DNA of 43,223 nucleotides from Litorimonas taeanensis (GTDB taxonomy: Bacteria; Pseudomonadota; Alphaproteobacteria; Caulobacterales; Maricaulaceae): the NCBI RefSeq assembly GCF_003634015.1, contig NZ_RBII01000002.1:343777-386999 (forward strand), read 5' to 3'. Shown piece after piece: positions 24,089-33,559 of this stretch. A program made the position numbers and the translations under genes. How positions within the stretch are numbered: position 1 is the first letter of the stretch; the number at the start of each line of letters is the position of its first letter. The notes beneath the pieces were generated by a model that was not told where the DNA came from, made no database searches, and saw nothing but the letters and a program-made list of their open reading frames with translations.

Positions 24089-25138
24089 ATGGCCACTGCA
24101 ACATCAGAATTAGTATTCGACATTTGGTATTTTGCTGGCCTTTCCCGCGAAATTAAAAAAGACAAAATGGTTCGGTTTGAAATCGCGGGGGAAGCCATCA
24201 CGATTGGCCGCGATAAGGCCGGGGATTTATTTGCTTTAAGTGATATTTGCCCCCATCGGGCGGCACCTTTGTCCGAGGGTCAGATAAAAAATGACACTGT
24301 GGAATGTCCATATCATGGCTGGCGATTCGACATCAAAAATGGACTCTGTAAAGAGATACCAGCGCTATGCACTGGTCAGGATATGGCCATTGAGCGCATT
24401 CGCGTTCGCCGTTTTCCTATTCGGCAAGAAGGGGAGTTAGTGTGGGTTTACATCGCCAAAGACCCCAAATTCATAGGTGAGCCTGACCTGCAACCCCCTC
24501 CCTTTCCATGTGCAAATAGACGCGCAAACTTATCAGATAGTCTGGTATTGAATTGTCACGTTGACCATGCCGTCATTGGGCTCATGGATCCCGCTCACGG
24601 CCCCTATGTTCATCGTCAATGGTGGTGGCGTTCTGAACACTCCATGCATGAAAAATCCAAAAAATTTGCGCCAAAGAATATTGGCTTTGCGATGGTCGCT
24701 CATAGTCCATCGTCTAATAGTTTTGCTTATAAATTATTAGGCGGCAAACCCGTAACAGAAATCACCTTTCAACTTCCTGGCATTCGGACCGAACATATTA
24801 AAGTCGGAAAATATACAGTATTATCTTTTACGGCTGTCACACCTATAGATAACACGCACACAGAAATCCGTCAGATTTTCTTCTCAGACCACCCTGTGTT
24901 TTCAGTCTTAAAACCTTTGATAAAATTAGGCGCTCGAAAGTTTCTACGCCAAGATGCCCGTATGGTGGACCTTCAACAAATGGGGTTGCGTCATAACCCT
25001 CGATTAATGTTGGTTGAGGATGCAGACACCCAAGCCAAATGGTATTTTGCCTTGAAGAAAGCTTGGGCAACATCTCGTAGAAATGGGGAAGATTTCATCA
25101 ACCCCGTGAAAGCGAAAACTTTGAAATGGCGTAGTTGA
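24089..25138 (+). CDS. Rieske non-haem iron oxygenase
   Basis: 349 residues. The Rieske [2Fe-2S] ligands are Cys54, His56, Cys73 and His76 (CPHR and CPYHGWRF). The catalytic domain has NCHVDHAVIGLMDPAHGPYVH, containing the likely mononuclear iron histidines, and AVTPIDNTHTEIRQIFF. The layout resembles VanA- or pheophorbide-a-oxygenase-like single-chain oxygenases that need a separate reductase, which is not nearby. Substrate unknown. The stop overlaps the dipeptidase start (TGATG). Confidence 0.9.
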   Translation: MATATSELVFDIWYFAGLSREIKKDKMVRFEIAGEAITIGRDKAGDLFALSDICPHRAAPLSEGQIKNDTVECPYHGWRFDIKNGLCKEIPALCTGQDMAIERIRVRRFPIRQEGELVWVYIAKDPKFIGEPDLQPPPFPCANRRANLSDSLVLNCHVDHAVIGLMDPAHGPYVHRQWWWRSEHSMHEKSKKFAPKNIGFAMVAHSPSSNSFAYKLLGGKPVTEITFQLPGIRTEHIKVGKYTVLSFTAVTPIDNTHTEIRQIFFSDHPVFSVLKPLIKLGARKFLRQDARMVDLQQMGLRHNPRLMLVEDADTQAKWYFALKKAWATSRRNGEDFINPVKAKTLKWRS

Positions 25139-26301
25139 TGAAGACATTTTTAAAATCTTGCGCATGGCTCATCTTAGTGGGCGTCATCATAGGCGGCTTT
25201 TATGTTTTCGCTATTCTGGTCCCCAAAGTAGATAAAGACTTGAATCAAGTCACAGCACATGCCCCCTACCCTGTGTCAGAAACAGCCCAAACTTTGCATG
25301 ACAGCCTGCTCATTACAGACTTACATGCTGATAATCTCTTATGGCGCCGAAATCCTGAGAAACGCAATAATTACGGCCAAGTTGATTTTCCGCGTTTGCG
25401 CGAAGGCGGCGTCAACATTCAGGTGTTTTCCGCCGTGACTAAGTCGCCGCGTGGACTAAATTTTGACGAAAATGATGCTGGTGCGCCTGACGACATTGCC
25501 TTACTCGCCAAGGCACAACTTTGGCCTGTTCGCACATGGGGTTCAATCTATGAACGTGCGGCTTTCCAAGCGCAGCGCCTGCACAGATTAGCGAGCCATA
25601 AGGAAAACAAGCTTGTCATCGCCAAATCTAAATCCGACCTAGACCAAGCCGATGATGTCCTCATAGGTCTGTTACTTACTGAAGGAGCGCATCCATTAGA
25701 AGGGAAAATTGAAAACATCAGCCGCCTTTATAACGAAGGTTATCGCGCTATGGGTTTACAACATTTTTTCGATAATGCGTTGGGCGGCTCTATGCACGGG
25801 CGAAGCCAATCTGGCCTGACTGAATTTGGCAAAGCAGCCGTAAAGGAAATGGAACGGCAAAACATAATGATCGATGTTGCTCACTCCTCTGTTGCCAGTG
25901 TGCGCGATACGCTCGCCATTACAAATCGACCTATTTTTATCTCTCATGGCGGCACAATTAGCCATTGCCCGCAGACGGCCAACCGCAATTTGCCTGACGA
26001 CATTCTGATAGAAATCGCCTCTCGCGGTGGAATTATCGGGATAGGATATTTTAACGGTGTGGTTTGTGATATTTCTCCCAAAGGTATCGCCGCTGCGATT
26101 ATTCATGCCGTTAATTTACTCGGCCCGGATGCTGTGGCGCTCGGGTCCGATTTTGACGGGTCTGTCACGACAGCATTTGATACATCGGAACTGGCCGCTT
26201 TGACGCATGAACTCTTGGAACAAGGGCTTGATGCACTGACTATACGTAAAGTGATGGGCGAGAATGCCAAAATCTATTTCACCAATAATTTGCCGGATTA
26301 A
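25138..26301 (+). CDS. Membrane dipeptidase (M19 family)
   Basis: 387 residues from the ATG that overlaps the preceding TGA by one base. An N-terminal anchor (about 8-27) holds it at the inner membrane facing out. M19 features: DLHADNLLW (first zinc His-x-Asp), LLLTEGAHPLEG (bridging Glu), MIDVAHSS, RPIFISHGG and the terminal GSDFDGS. Renal-dipeptidase-like members cleave dipeptides, including some with D-residues, so a role in peptidoglycan peptide recycling is plausible. Four bases before the M28 peptidase gene. Confidence 0.94.
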   Translation: MKTFLKSCAWLILVGVIIGGFYVFAILVPKVDKDLNQVTAHAPYPVSETAQTLHDSLLITDLHADNLLWRRNPEKRNNYGQVDFPRLREGGVNIQVFSAVTKSPRGLNFDENDAGAPDDIALLAKAQLWPVRTWGSIYERAAFQAQRLHRLASHKENKLVIAKSKSDLDQADDVLIGLLLTEGAHPLEGKIENISRLYNEGYRAMGLQHFFDNALGGSMHGRSQSGLTEFGKAAVKEMERQNIMIDVAHSSVASVRDTLAITNRPIFISHGGTISHCPQTANRNLPDDILIEIASRGGIIGIGYFNGVVCDISPKGIAAAIIHAVNLLGPDAVALGSDFDGSVTTAFDTSELAALTHELLEQGLDALTIRKVMGENAKIYFTNNLPD

Positions 26302-26304
26302 ACT

Positions 26305-27258
26305 ATGAGAAAAATATTAGCTCTGCCCATCCTCGCCGCATTATCAGCCTGTTCCCCCATCGCGCCAGAGGCCGATATGCAAACAGCTTTGCGCGTTTTC
26401 GAGACACTCTCTGCTGATGATATGCAAGGCCGCGCCACAGGAACAGAGGGCGGCAACAAAGCTCGCGCTTATCTTAAAACGGAAATTAAAACACTAAAGG
26501 TCTTTGATGAAACATCAGCCGAGGTTTTCACATTTACTCCGCGCAGTCGAGATGGTGCGTTTCAAGAGGATATAGTCGGCGAGAATTTAATTGGCTTAAT
26601 TGACATAGATGACAAGGATCAAGGGCCCATATTAATTATCACCGCGCATTATGATCATTTGGGGCAACGCGGTGACGATATCTATAATGGCGCCGATGAT
26701 AACGCATCAGGAAGCGCCGCTTTATTTGCCATAGCTGAGAGCTTTAAAAAACAGCCGCCACAACATGATATAGCCTTTGTATGGCTAGACGCCGAAGAAA
26801 GAGGCCTCAGCGGCGCACGGGCTTATGTCAGTGCCAATAATAATTTCAAGGATAGGCCCGCTTTCAATCTGAACTTAGATATGGTGAGCCAAAATCAGGA
26901 CGAACTATATTTTGCTGGGAGCTATCACTTACCCGCGCTCAAACCACTTATGGAAAAAGCCGGTAAGAATACGGGCCTTACGCTGTCCTTTGGTCATGAC
27001 CGCCCGGAAGAGGGGCCAAATGATTGGACATTACAATCGGATCACGGAGCTTTTCATGCCGTCTCTATCCCCTTTGGTTATTTTGGGGTTGAAGACCATC
27101 CACACTACCATCGCCCCAGTGACACATTTGATTCTGTGCCGCTCGCTTTTTATGAGAGCTCAGTTCAAACGCTCATTAATGCAGCGCATATTTTGGATGA
27201 CAATTTAGAAAATTTGGCCCGTAAAGGAACTGAGATTAAACCCGCACAGGCGGAGTAA
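26305..27258 (+). CDS. M28 family zinc peptidase, lipoprotein
   Basis: 317 residues. Lipobox LAALSAC with Cys16. Zinc site residues are visible in TAHYDHLG, GADDNASGSAAL, DAEERGLSGARAY and, at the C-terminus, VEDHPHYHRPSDTFD. M28 enzymes release N-terminal amino acids. Together with the upstream M19 dipeptidase and the M1 enzyme it gives this organism a set of envelope peptide-degrading enzymes. Same transcript as the dipeptidase (four-base gap). Confidence 0.93.
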   Translation: MRKILALPILAALSACSPIAPEADMQTALRVFETLSADDMQGRATGTEGGNKARAYLKTEIKTLKVFDETSAEVFTFTPRSRDGAFQEDIVGENLIGLIDIDDKDQGPILIITAHYDHLGQRGDDIYNGADDNASGSAALFAIAESFKKQPPQHDIAFVWLDAEERGLSGARAYVSANNNFKDRPAFNLNLDMVSQNQDELYFAGSYHLPALKPLMEKAGKNTGLTLSFGHDRPEEGPNDWTLQSDHGAFHAVSIPFGYFGVEDHPHYHRPSDTFDSVPLAFYESSVQTLINAAHILDDNLENLARKGTEIKPAQAE

Positions 27259-27264
27259 ATAGAG

Positions 27265-28023
27265 TTACAGAACATCCCCGTTTAGGGCGCTTTCCAAGGC
27301 CGCGAGCCTATCTTTCACGGCTTTAAGCTGCGGGTGAAGGCGGTGCGCTTCTCGATAAGCCTCAAGGGCCTCTTCATTTCTATCGAGTTGTTCAAACACA
27401 TTTCCCATCGTCCAAAGGGCATAGAAATGACGAGGTTCTAGAGCCAAGGCTTTCGCTGCCTCCGTCAGAGAACGAGAGAGGTTTTTCTCTTCTAATGCCA
27501 AACGTGATGATCGTGCCCAACCTTCAGCATAATCCGGAGAAAGTGTGAGGGTTTGATCATACATTCGGCGCGCAAGGTCAGATTCTCCGCGTTTTTGAGC
27601 GGCCGACCCCCGTCTTAAAACAAAATTGATGGACGCCGATCCGCTATCAAGCCAAATCGCCCAAATTTCTTCGGCGATGAGTTCGGCTTGGCTCTCATCA
27701 GCGGCCGATGCTAGCCGATTAAATAGTGCATCTAACCGGACTGTACGTTCTTCTTCGGCAGAGAGGTGAGAGTAGTCAGGCTTAACAGGCGGCAACACAT
27801 CCGAAAGATCAGTCTCTTGGTCTGGGCCTGTTTCTGGCTCGGGCTTTTTTTCGATGTCAGGGTCCAAACCCGGAATCTCTATATCAGGCGGCGGTAAACC
27901 TTGCTGATCCTGCGGCGGAATCACTTGCGCTTGGGAGATCGAAGGGAACAGAGCCACGCCCATTAACGACGCCCAAAACAAGGCAAGGCCTGAACCACAA
28001 ATCTTATGAAGGGATTGTTTCAT
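27265..28023 (-). CDS. Exported TPR protein
   Basis: 252 residues from MKQSLHKIC, chosen because it opens a normal signal peptide (LALFWASLMGVALFPSISQA); an upstream in-frame start at 28098 adds 25 residues. A Pro/Glu/Asp-rich linker (about 30-85) leads to helices and at least three TPR units: SDLARRMYDQTLTLSPDYAEG, a unit ending LALEPRHFYALWTMG, and DRNEEALEAYREAHRLHPQL. Probably a periplasmic scaffold. It ends seven bases from the M28 stop, convergent, with no clear terminator between. Confidence 0.88.
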   Translation of the reverse strand: MKQSLHKICGSGLALFWASLMGVALFPSISQAQVIPPQDQQGLPPPDIEIPGLDPDIEKKPEPETGPDQETDLSDVLPPVKPDYSHLSAEEERTVRLDALFNRLASAADESQAELIAEEIWAIWLDSGSASINFVLRRGSAAQKRGESDLARRMYDQTLTLSPDYAEGWARSSRLALEEKNLSRSLTEAAKALALEPRHFYALWTMGNVFEQLDRNEEALEAYREAHRLHPQLKAVKDRLAALESALNGDVL

Positions 28024-28134
28024 CACCCAGATACACTGACGCCTCCCGCAGTAACTGGCAAGAGGCGTTAAACATGTCATATGCGCGAAATCACGCAAAT
28101 ATTTGTGAAGTCAGATTGCTGACTAACAATAGGC

Positions 28135-28260
28135 TTAGCCTTGGCGTGCCTTAAAACGTGGGTCTGTCTTATTGATAACATAAAGACGGCCCTTACGACG
28201 CACGATTTGGCAATCGCGGTGACGATTTTTAAGGGACTTCAGTGAACTACGGACTTTCAT
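28135..28260 (-). CDS. rpmJ: 50S ribosomal protein L36
   Basis: 41 residues, [20 protein letters not shown] then [20 protein letters not shown] and a final Gly. The small basic L36 fold is clear. Only one Cys (17) is present, so this is the zinc-free type common in alphaproteobacteria. The start with GGAAAG upstream is the family start; a longer frame on this strand to 28380 is spurious. Single gene, as is usual for this type. Confidence 0.96.
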   Translation of the reverse strand: MKVRSSLKSLKNRHRDCQIVRRKGRLYVINKTDPRFKARQG

Positions 28261-28478
28261 CGGTCTATCTTTCCTGCGGGCGCAACTGCGCCGTGTTAAT
28301 CTCGAATGGGGGCATATACGGAAGGCGCGCAATGAAGTCAACGCGCAAAACTGCATTATCATAGGAGATTCAGAGTCCAATCTGGGCGCTTCTTAGTTTC
28401 TGAACCTATTCAAGGCTCCATCTGCACTTCACCGCCTAATTTACTATGTGTTACCATAGTTTTTTGGTAGCGTGAGTT

Positions 28479-29738
28479 ATGAAAATCAGATCTACCCTCC
28501 CTTTATTATCCGCTATCGCGCTTCTTTCGTCAGCCTGTGCGGCGACCCCAATGGCAGAAGCCCAAACTTTACCTGTCTCCGAAGCGGCTCAACTCACGGA
28601 ACTAAGTCAAACGGAACGATTCGAAGCTTGGAAAATTGATTTTACCAACCGCGCCATCGCCAAAGGTTATGACAGAGCACTTGTCACGACTTTATTAAAA
28701 GACGCCGTTATCAATGAATTAGCCCTTGATCGTGACCGCGACCAACCCGAATTTACAAAACCCGTTTGGTCTTACGTAGATAACGCGGCCTCAACGGACC
28801 GTTTGAATACGGGCCGCGCGAGACTTACGGACACTACCGCCATTTTTAATGCCGTTGAGAGCCGTTATAATGTACCCCGTTATATTTTAACGGCGATTTG
28901 GGGCCTCGAAACAAGCTATGGCCGTATCATGGGCAACCATGACACAATCAGCGCCTTATCTACTTTCGCATTTGAGGGGCGCCGAACAGCCTTTGGTGAA
29001 CAGCAGCTTTTCGCCGTTTTGGACCTAGTGTCCGCTGGTGATGTCCGTCCTGAGCAACTTACAGGTTCATGGGCTGGCGCTATGGGTATGACACAGTTCA
29101 TCCCGACGACTTTTCGTGATTATGCTGTAGATTTTGACAATGATGGCAATAAAGACCTTTGGAATAATCGGGCCGATGCCCTTGGCAGCGCCGCGCATTA
29201 TTTAGCGCGCCATGGCTGGCGTAGAAATGAGCCCGTGATGGCCGAGGTAAGTGTCCCTCAAGGGTTTGACTATTCTTTATTAGAGGGCACTAAAAAAACT
29301 ATCAATCAATGGATAGCTATTGGCGTCGCGCCGATTACCGGCGAGAGATGGACTGCAGATGACGGATTTTTAGAAGCAAAAATGATAGCGCCAGGTGGGC
29401 ATCGCGGCCCAAAAATTCTGACGTTCAAAAACTTTGACGTTATTAAAAGATATAACAACTCTACAAGCTATGCCATGGGCATTACTGTTTTGGGCGAAGC
29501 GCTTAACGGGAAAGCCATTCTTCAAACGCCTTGGCCACGCGAAGATAAACCGCTTTCATTTGATAATAAAAAGGCCATGCAGGCCCGCCTCACTCAGCTT
29601 GGCTTTTCGACGGGCGGCATTGACGGACAAGTGGGGCCAAATACAAGGAAAGCCATTCGCGCATGGCAACGCTCAATGGGATTGCCAGCGGATGGCTATA
29701 TGGAACAATCTTTATTTCAGAAACTTATGGGCCGATAA
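28479..29738 (+). CDS. Lytic murein transglycosylase (MltB family)
   Basis: 419 residues. Lipobox-like signal (AIALLSSAC). The MltB-type domain (about 45-330) has IWGLETSYGRIMGNHDT with catalytic Glu about 144, GSWAGAMGMTQFIPTTF and DLWNNRADALGSAAHYLARHGWR. A C-terminal peptidoglycan-binding-1 domain (about 350-417) has LTQLGFSTGGIDGQVGPNT and AIRAWQRSMGLPADGY. It cuts the glycan strand to 1,6-anhydro ends. Divergent from rpmJ across about 220 bases. Confidence 0.95.
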   Translation: MKIRSTLPLLSAIALLSSACAATPMAEAQTLPVSEAAQLTELSQTERFEAWKIDFTNRAIAKGYDRALVTTLLKDAVINELALDRDRDQPEFTKPVWSYVDNAASTDRLNTGRARLTDTTAIFNAVESRYNVPRYILTAIWGLETSYGRIMGNHDTISALSTFAFEGRRTAFGEQQLFAVLDLVSAGDVRPEQLTGSWAGAMGMTQFIPTTFRDYAVDFDNDGNKDLWNNRADALGSAAHYLARHGWRRNEPVMAEVSVPQGFDYSLLEGTKKTINQWIAIGVAPITGERWTADDGFLEAKMIAPGGHRGPKILTFKNFDVIKRYNNSTSYAMGITVLGEALNGKAILQTPWPREDKPLSFDNKKAMQARLTQLGFSTGGIDGQVGPNTRKAIRAWQRSMGLPADGYMEQSLFQKLMGR

Positions 29739-29774
29739 TCTCCATAGAGTCATCTTGAGCTAAAATTTGTCTTA

Positions 29775-31472
29775 ATGCCAGCGCCCCGCCCCCTTACGCT
29801 TTGCCCTCCCGCGGCATTAGACTGGAGCCGTCCGGGCACGCCTGCAGCCCCTGAATTTGGGGATATTTATTTTTCAACAGATGGCGGCTTAGACGAGACA
29901 CGCGCTGTTTTCTTAAGAGGCTGTGGCCTACCTGAGGCGTGGCAAGAGACGGAACGATTTGTTATTGGAGAATTGGGCTTCGGCTCTGGCTTGAACTTTC
30001 TCGCCGCGCGGCAATTATGGGATAAAACTGCGCCGCATAATGGCCACTTACATTTTGTTTCTATTGAAAAATTTCCCTTTGATACAGAGCAGTTACGCAG
30101 AGCTCTTTTGGCGTGGCCAGAATTAAAAGCCTATGCAGATGAGTTACTAGCCCAATGGCCCGGACGTGTTCGTGGTTTTCATCGTTTACACTTCGGGACA
30201 GTCACTCTCACGCTTATCCATGACGACATTATGTCAGGGTTGGATGACCTACAAATGCAAGCAGATGCCTGGTTTTTAGACGGTTTCAGCCCCGCCAAAA
30301 ACCCCGACATGTGGTCCCCTGCTGTTATGAAAAAGCTAGCGGCCTTATCCGTAAATGGAGCGAAGCTAGCGACTTTCACTGTCGCAGGGGCCGTGCGCCA
30401 AGCACTATCAGAGGCTGGATTTACAGTTGAGCGTAAGGAAGGTTTTGGTCGTAAACGTCATAGGCTTGAAGCTATTTTTGGGGAACGCTCTGGCCAAAAC
30501 ATCTCTTATACTCAATCGGTACAACCGACTATTATCGGCACTGGCATTGGCGGATTGTCTCTAGCCCAAGCCTTTAGACGGCGCGGCATACAGCCCCATA
30601 TCATATCTGATCCAGACCATATTGCGGCGAGCGGTAATGCGGCGGCGCTCGTGAAACCTCGCCTTGATTTACAAGATAGGCCTGAAAGCCGTTTCTTTTT
30701 GGGAAGCTATTTATACGCCCTGAAAACCTATCATGAGGCCTGCCTACATCGCTCTATTACTCATATCCCAAAATCAGATTCTGATCTTAAACGCCACCAT
30801 AAATTATTAGCGCAGGCCCCCTTACCAGAGAATCACCTCACAAGCCGTGACAATAAAGCCATGTTCTTTCCCAGCGCTCAGGTCATTTGCCCAGCGTCCT
30901 ACAGAGACGCGGTTCTGTCAGGTTTAATCGTAGAAAAGCGTGAAATAAAAACCCTCAAAGCGTTACCTTTTCCTCTATTTATTGCGGCGGGATATGGCAT
31001 TGCGAAATTAATTCCAGAATGGCCCATGCGGTTTTCACGAGGACAAATTACTTGGGTGACAGGAGCATCGCCCCTAAATGAAGCCATCAGCTATGGCGGC
31101 TACGCAATCCCCGCAGGAGAAGATGTCCTACTGGGGGCGACGCATGATAGGCTGGTATCAGGTAATAACCCATACCGACTTCAGGTCGAAGATGATGTAA
31201 AAAATATCGCGCAAGCCAAAACACATTTAGGTTTGAACTTCACAGCGTCTGAAACCCCTTCCCGCGCCAGTGTTCGCGTGACCTCACAAGACACCTTACC
31301 TGTTATTGGTCAGATTAATCAAAATCAGTATGTTTTGACTGGACTTGGATCGCGGGGCTTTGTCTTTGCTCCGCTTCTAGCCGAAGCGTTGGTCTCGGAA
31401 TATTTCGGTGACCCGCTGCCTGTTGCCCGTTCTTTATGGGAAAAGCTGTCACATCACCGATTACTTTCCTAA
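29775..31472 (+). CDS. mnmC: Bifunctional tRNA wobble uridine modification enzyme MnmC
   Basis: 565 residues, two domains. The methyltransferase half (MnmD, 1-235) has GELGFGSGLNFLAA and WFLDGFSPAKNPDMW. The FAD oxidase half (about 250-565) has the dinucleotide motif IIGTGIGGLSLAQAFRRRG, ALVKPRLD, and near the end RVTSQDTLPVIGQ and LTGLGSRGF. It removes the carboxymethyl group of cmnm5U34 and methylates to mnm5U34 in certain tRNAs. Its stop overlaps the stop of the convergent GIN-domain gene by four bases. Confidence 0.96.
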   Translation: MPAPRPLTLCPPAALDWSRPGTPAAPEFGDIYFSTDGGLDETRAVFLRGCGLPEAWQETERFVIGELGFGSGLNFLAARQLWDKTAPHNGHLHFVSIEKFPFDTEQLRRALLAWPELKAYADELLAQWPGRVRGFHRLHFGTVTLTLIHDDIMSGLDDLQMQADAWFLDGFSPAKNPDMWSPAVMKKLAALSVNGAKLATFTVAGAVRQALSEAGFTVERKEGFGRKRHRLEAIFGERSGQNISYTQSVQPTIIGTGIGGLSLAQAFRRRGIQPHIISDPDHIAASGNAAALVKPRLDLQDRPESRFFLGSYLYALKTYHEACLHRSITHIPKSDSDLKRHHKLLAQAPLPENHLTSRDNKAMFFPSAQVICPASYRDAVLSGLIVEKREIKTLKALPFPLFIAAGYGIAKLIPEWPMRFSRGQITWVTGASPLNEAISYGGYAIPAGEDVLLGATHDRLVSGNNPYRLQVEDDVKNIAQAKTHLGLNFTASETPSRASVRVTSQDTLPVIGQINQNQYVLTGLGSRGFVFAPLLAEALVSEYFGDPLPVARSLWEKLSHHRLLS

Positions 31473-32527
31473 TCAATATGAATATCAGCGGAGCCCGACT
31501 CTTTGCTAATGAGAACCCCAGAGACATCGCCAAGATATACATCCGTTGAACCTGACGCTTTCACGTCAGCATCAATTGTATCCACATCAATATTAACAGT
31601 ACTCGAACCAGAGGCCCGCACAAAGATTTCTCTCACTTCGGTTCCATCAATGGACACGTCTCCACTCCCTTGAGATTCCACTTTAATATAGCTTGATGGG
31701 CCACCTTTAAAATTCTCAATGGAGAGGTCACCCGAGCCCGATGTAGAATAGTCTAGTGCCCCATAAACTGTATCAAAGTCCAAATCACCAGACCCAGAGG
31801 AACTGGCCAGAATTGAGCCCTGAACCGTATCAATTTCAACATCGCCAGAGCCGCGCGTAGTGATGTCTATATCATCCGCCTGTTTAAATTCGACATCTCC
31901 TGAACCTCGCGCCCGCAGAATTAGGGCCCCAATGTCTTTACCCTTGATATCACCAGAGCCTTTTAGACTCGCCTCCACACGGCCAGCGCGCCCAAATACG
32001 ACGTCTGTTGAGCCACGATTTTCTAAAACCATATCACCACTGACATCACCGAGCTTTATCTGACCGCAATATTGCAAAGATAGATCCGCAGAATGTATAT
32101 CAGGTGCGCCTTGGGAATAAATAACAGCATTATTTATGATCAGCTGCGTATTAGCGGGAAGCGCAATCTCTAGCATCGGGAAGTCTTCTAAATTTTCATA
32201 CCCTCCCAAAGTGCCTTTGTTTTTCTTACTTCCGAAAAAATCAAAATCATATGACCCGTGATAGCTTTTACACTCACTGCCATCTATCGAGTCTATATTG
32301 CCATTAATGACAAGACCGCTATTGGCAGTGTCAAAATTGACATCTCTTGTCTTTTTTTCCGCGATGATCTTCACAGGGCCTTCTGAATTTTTCCAGTGGA
32401 TTGTCCCAATAAAGTTTTCAATACGCAGTTCGGGGGCACCTATATCTTGGGCGATAGACTGTGGCGCTAAAGCCGTTAGTGTTATCGCTGTGGTGAGACA
32501 CAAAACCCGCTTGGCTGTATTACTCAT
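31469..32527 (-). CDS. Exported GIN/DUF2807 repeat protein
   Basis: 352 residues with a signal peptide (VLCLTTAITLTALAPQSIAQ). Residues about 180-345 form a ladder of short repeats built on RGSGDVEFK, RGSGDVEID, SGSGDLDFD, SGSGDLSIE, QGSGDVSID, SGSSTVNID and ESGSADIHID, the pattern of GIN/DUF2807 beta-strand repeats. An N-terminal FIGTIHW unit and a Cys pair (about 82 and 152) precede it. The family belongs to the Toast-rack group found beside PspC, and here it is the last gene of the psp run, 58 bases after a small exported protein. Probably an envelope-stress partner on the periplasmic side. Confidence 0.85.
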   Translation of the reverse strand: MSNTAKRVLCLTTAITLTALAPQSIAQDIGAPELRIENFIGTIHWKNSEGPVKIIAEKKTRDVNFDTANSGLVINGNIDSIDGSECKSYHGSYDFDFFGSKKNKGTLGGYENLEDFPMLEIALPANTQLIINNAVIYSQGAPDIHSADLSLQYCGQIKLGDVSGDMVLENRGSTDVVFGRAGRVEASLKGSGDIKGKDIGALILRARGSGDVEFKQADDIDITTRGSGDVEIDTVQGSILASSSGSGDLDFDTVYGALDYSTSGSGDLSIENFKGGPSSYIKVESQGSGDVSIDGTEVREIFVRASGSSTVNIDVDTIDADVKASGSTDVYLGDVSGVLISKESGSADIHID

Positions 32528-32585
32528 CGCTCTCTCTTTTCATTATTTATAAAATTATTGGAAGTGGCCGCTTTGGGGTAGAGCC

Positions 32586-32801
32586 TTAGAATTGAAGGGT
32601 GATAATTTTATCGCCCGTGAGTTTCAGCTTCAGCGCAAAATCTGTTTGCGGCGTCAACTTGGCCTCAAAACCTTCACCACCCCAATTCAATGAAAACTGA
32701 GAGACATTTATAGTTGCCTCTTTGACTGGCTGTATTTCCTGAACGGCTGGCAATGTTGACCCCGTGGCAAAGACACCGAGCAATACGATTGATTTTATCA
32801 T
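32586..32801 (-). CDS. Small exported protein of the psp run
   Basis: 71 residues. A signal peptide-like start (IKSIVLLGVFATGSTLPAV) is followed by a beta-rich tail with alternating residues (FSLNWGGEGFEAKLTPQ, FALKLKLTGDKIITLQF). A purine-rich ribosome site precedes the ATG. It lies 31 bases after pspC and 58 bases before the GIN-domain gene, so it is probably part of the same operon. No family recognised. Confidence 0.65.
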   Translation of the reverse strand: MIKSIVLLGVFATGSTLPAVQEIQPVKEATINVSQFSLNWGGEGFEAKLTPQTDFALKLKLTGDKIITLQF

Positions 32802-32832
32802 GACCGTTTCCTCCTTTGGTCAATTCAATTAT

Positions 32833-33300
32833 TTAGGATTCTAGGTCGCGAAAGTCGCGGCGTAGCTTCCATTCTTTGGATGTGATGGACTGCTCTAGGT
32901 CTTGCATCCGTGTCTCAAGAGAGCGATATTTTGACTTCACATCTTTAAAGGTTGTCGTCCGAATTGGCGCTGTCGGTGATTCCCGGTATGCACGTCGCGC
33001 TTGATTATACTCACGGCGATATGGCGCTCTCGTATCCTTTGGAATGAAAATCCATAGCAGGAAGTAAACAAAGAAGGGCAGCCCCAAAAAGATAACCGAC
33101 AAGACGAATAATACCCGTACAATTGTATGATCAAGGCCGACATAGTCACCGAAGCCGGCACAGACGCCGCCCAAGACGCCGTCAATTTTGTTCCGGCTTA
33201 ACCGTTTTGGCCCTGTATATTCATGGCCGTCATCAGAGCCGTCCCAATACATATCATTGAGCATACGGTGGGTTTTATTCTTATACTTTTTCTTAGTCAT
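32833..33300 (-). CDS. pspC: Phage shock protein C
   Basis: 155 residues from MTKKKY, whose ATG lies within the end of pspB (8-base overlap); an in-frame start 27 bases earlier is unlikely. The PspC domain is clear: LSRNKIDGVLGGVCAGFGDY, then DHTIVRVLFVLSVIFLGLPF with the membrane segment and YFLLWIFIPKD. The polar C-terminus (about 95-155) has a coiled-coil heptad pattern (YRSLETRMQDLEQSI) and is long for the family. PspC senses membrane stress with PspB and in enterobacteria sequesters PspA. Confidence 0.95.
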   Translation of the reverse strand: MTKKKYKNKTHRMLNDMYWDGSDDGHEYTGPKRLSRNKIDGVLGGVCAGFGDYVGLDHTIVRVLFVLSVIFLGLPFFVYFLLWIFIPKDTRAPYRREYNQARRAYRESPTAPIRTTTFKDVKSKYRSLETRMQDLEQSITSKEWKLRRDFRDLES

Positions 33301-33529
33301 TTTTTGCTCTCCAATCTGGGACTTCATCGTCTAGGATACGCTCAAGAACGGCAACGCGTTGGTCAAGAATATCAGCGACTTTGGACATTTGTTCCAGTTC
33401 AGCGATCTCATCACCGCTCATATGGTTTAGTTTTTTATCCTGATGTTTGAAGTGCATGACTGTCCAAACGATAAAGACTGGCATGAGCAGGGCAATGATA
33501 GGGATTAACAAGGCCAATTCGTCCTCCAT
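33293..33529 (-). CDS. pspB: Phage shock protein B
   Basis: 78 residues: one N-terminal membrane helix (LLIPIIALLMPVFIVWTVMHF) and a cytosolic coiled coil (HMSGDEIAELEQMSKVADIL, VLERILDDEVPDW) as in E. coli PspB. Overlaps the pspC start by eight bases, so the two are coupled. It is 104 bases after pspA, in which a long inverted repeat lies. Confidence 0.95.
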   Translation of the reverse strand: MEDELALLIPIIALLMPVFIVWTVMHFKHQDKKLNHMSGDEIAELEQMSKVADILDQRVAVLERILDDEVPDWRAKND

Positions 33530-33559
33530 TATGTTTCTCTCTCTTATTAAATATTATGC

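Noticed and set aside
28261-28380. N-terminal extension of L36 to 81 residues
   Set aside because: The 41-residue form is the conserved protein with its own ribosome site; the extension has no family similarity.
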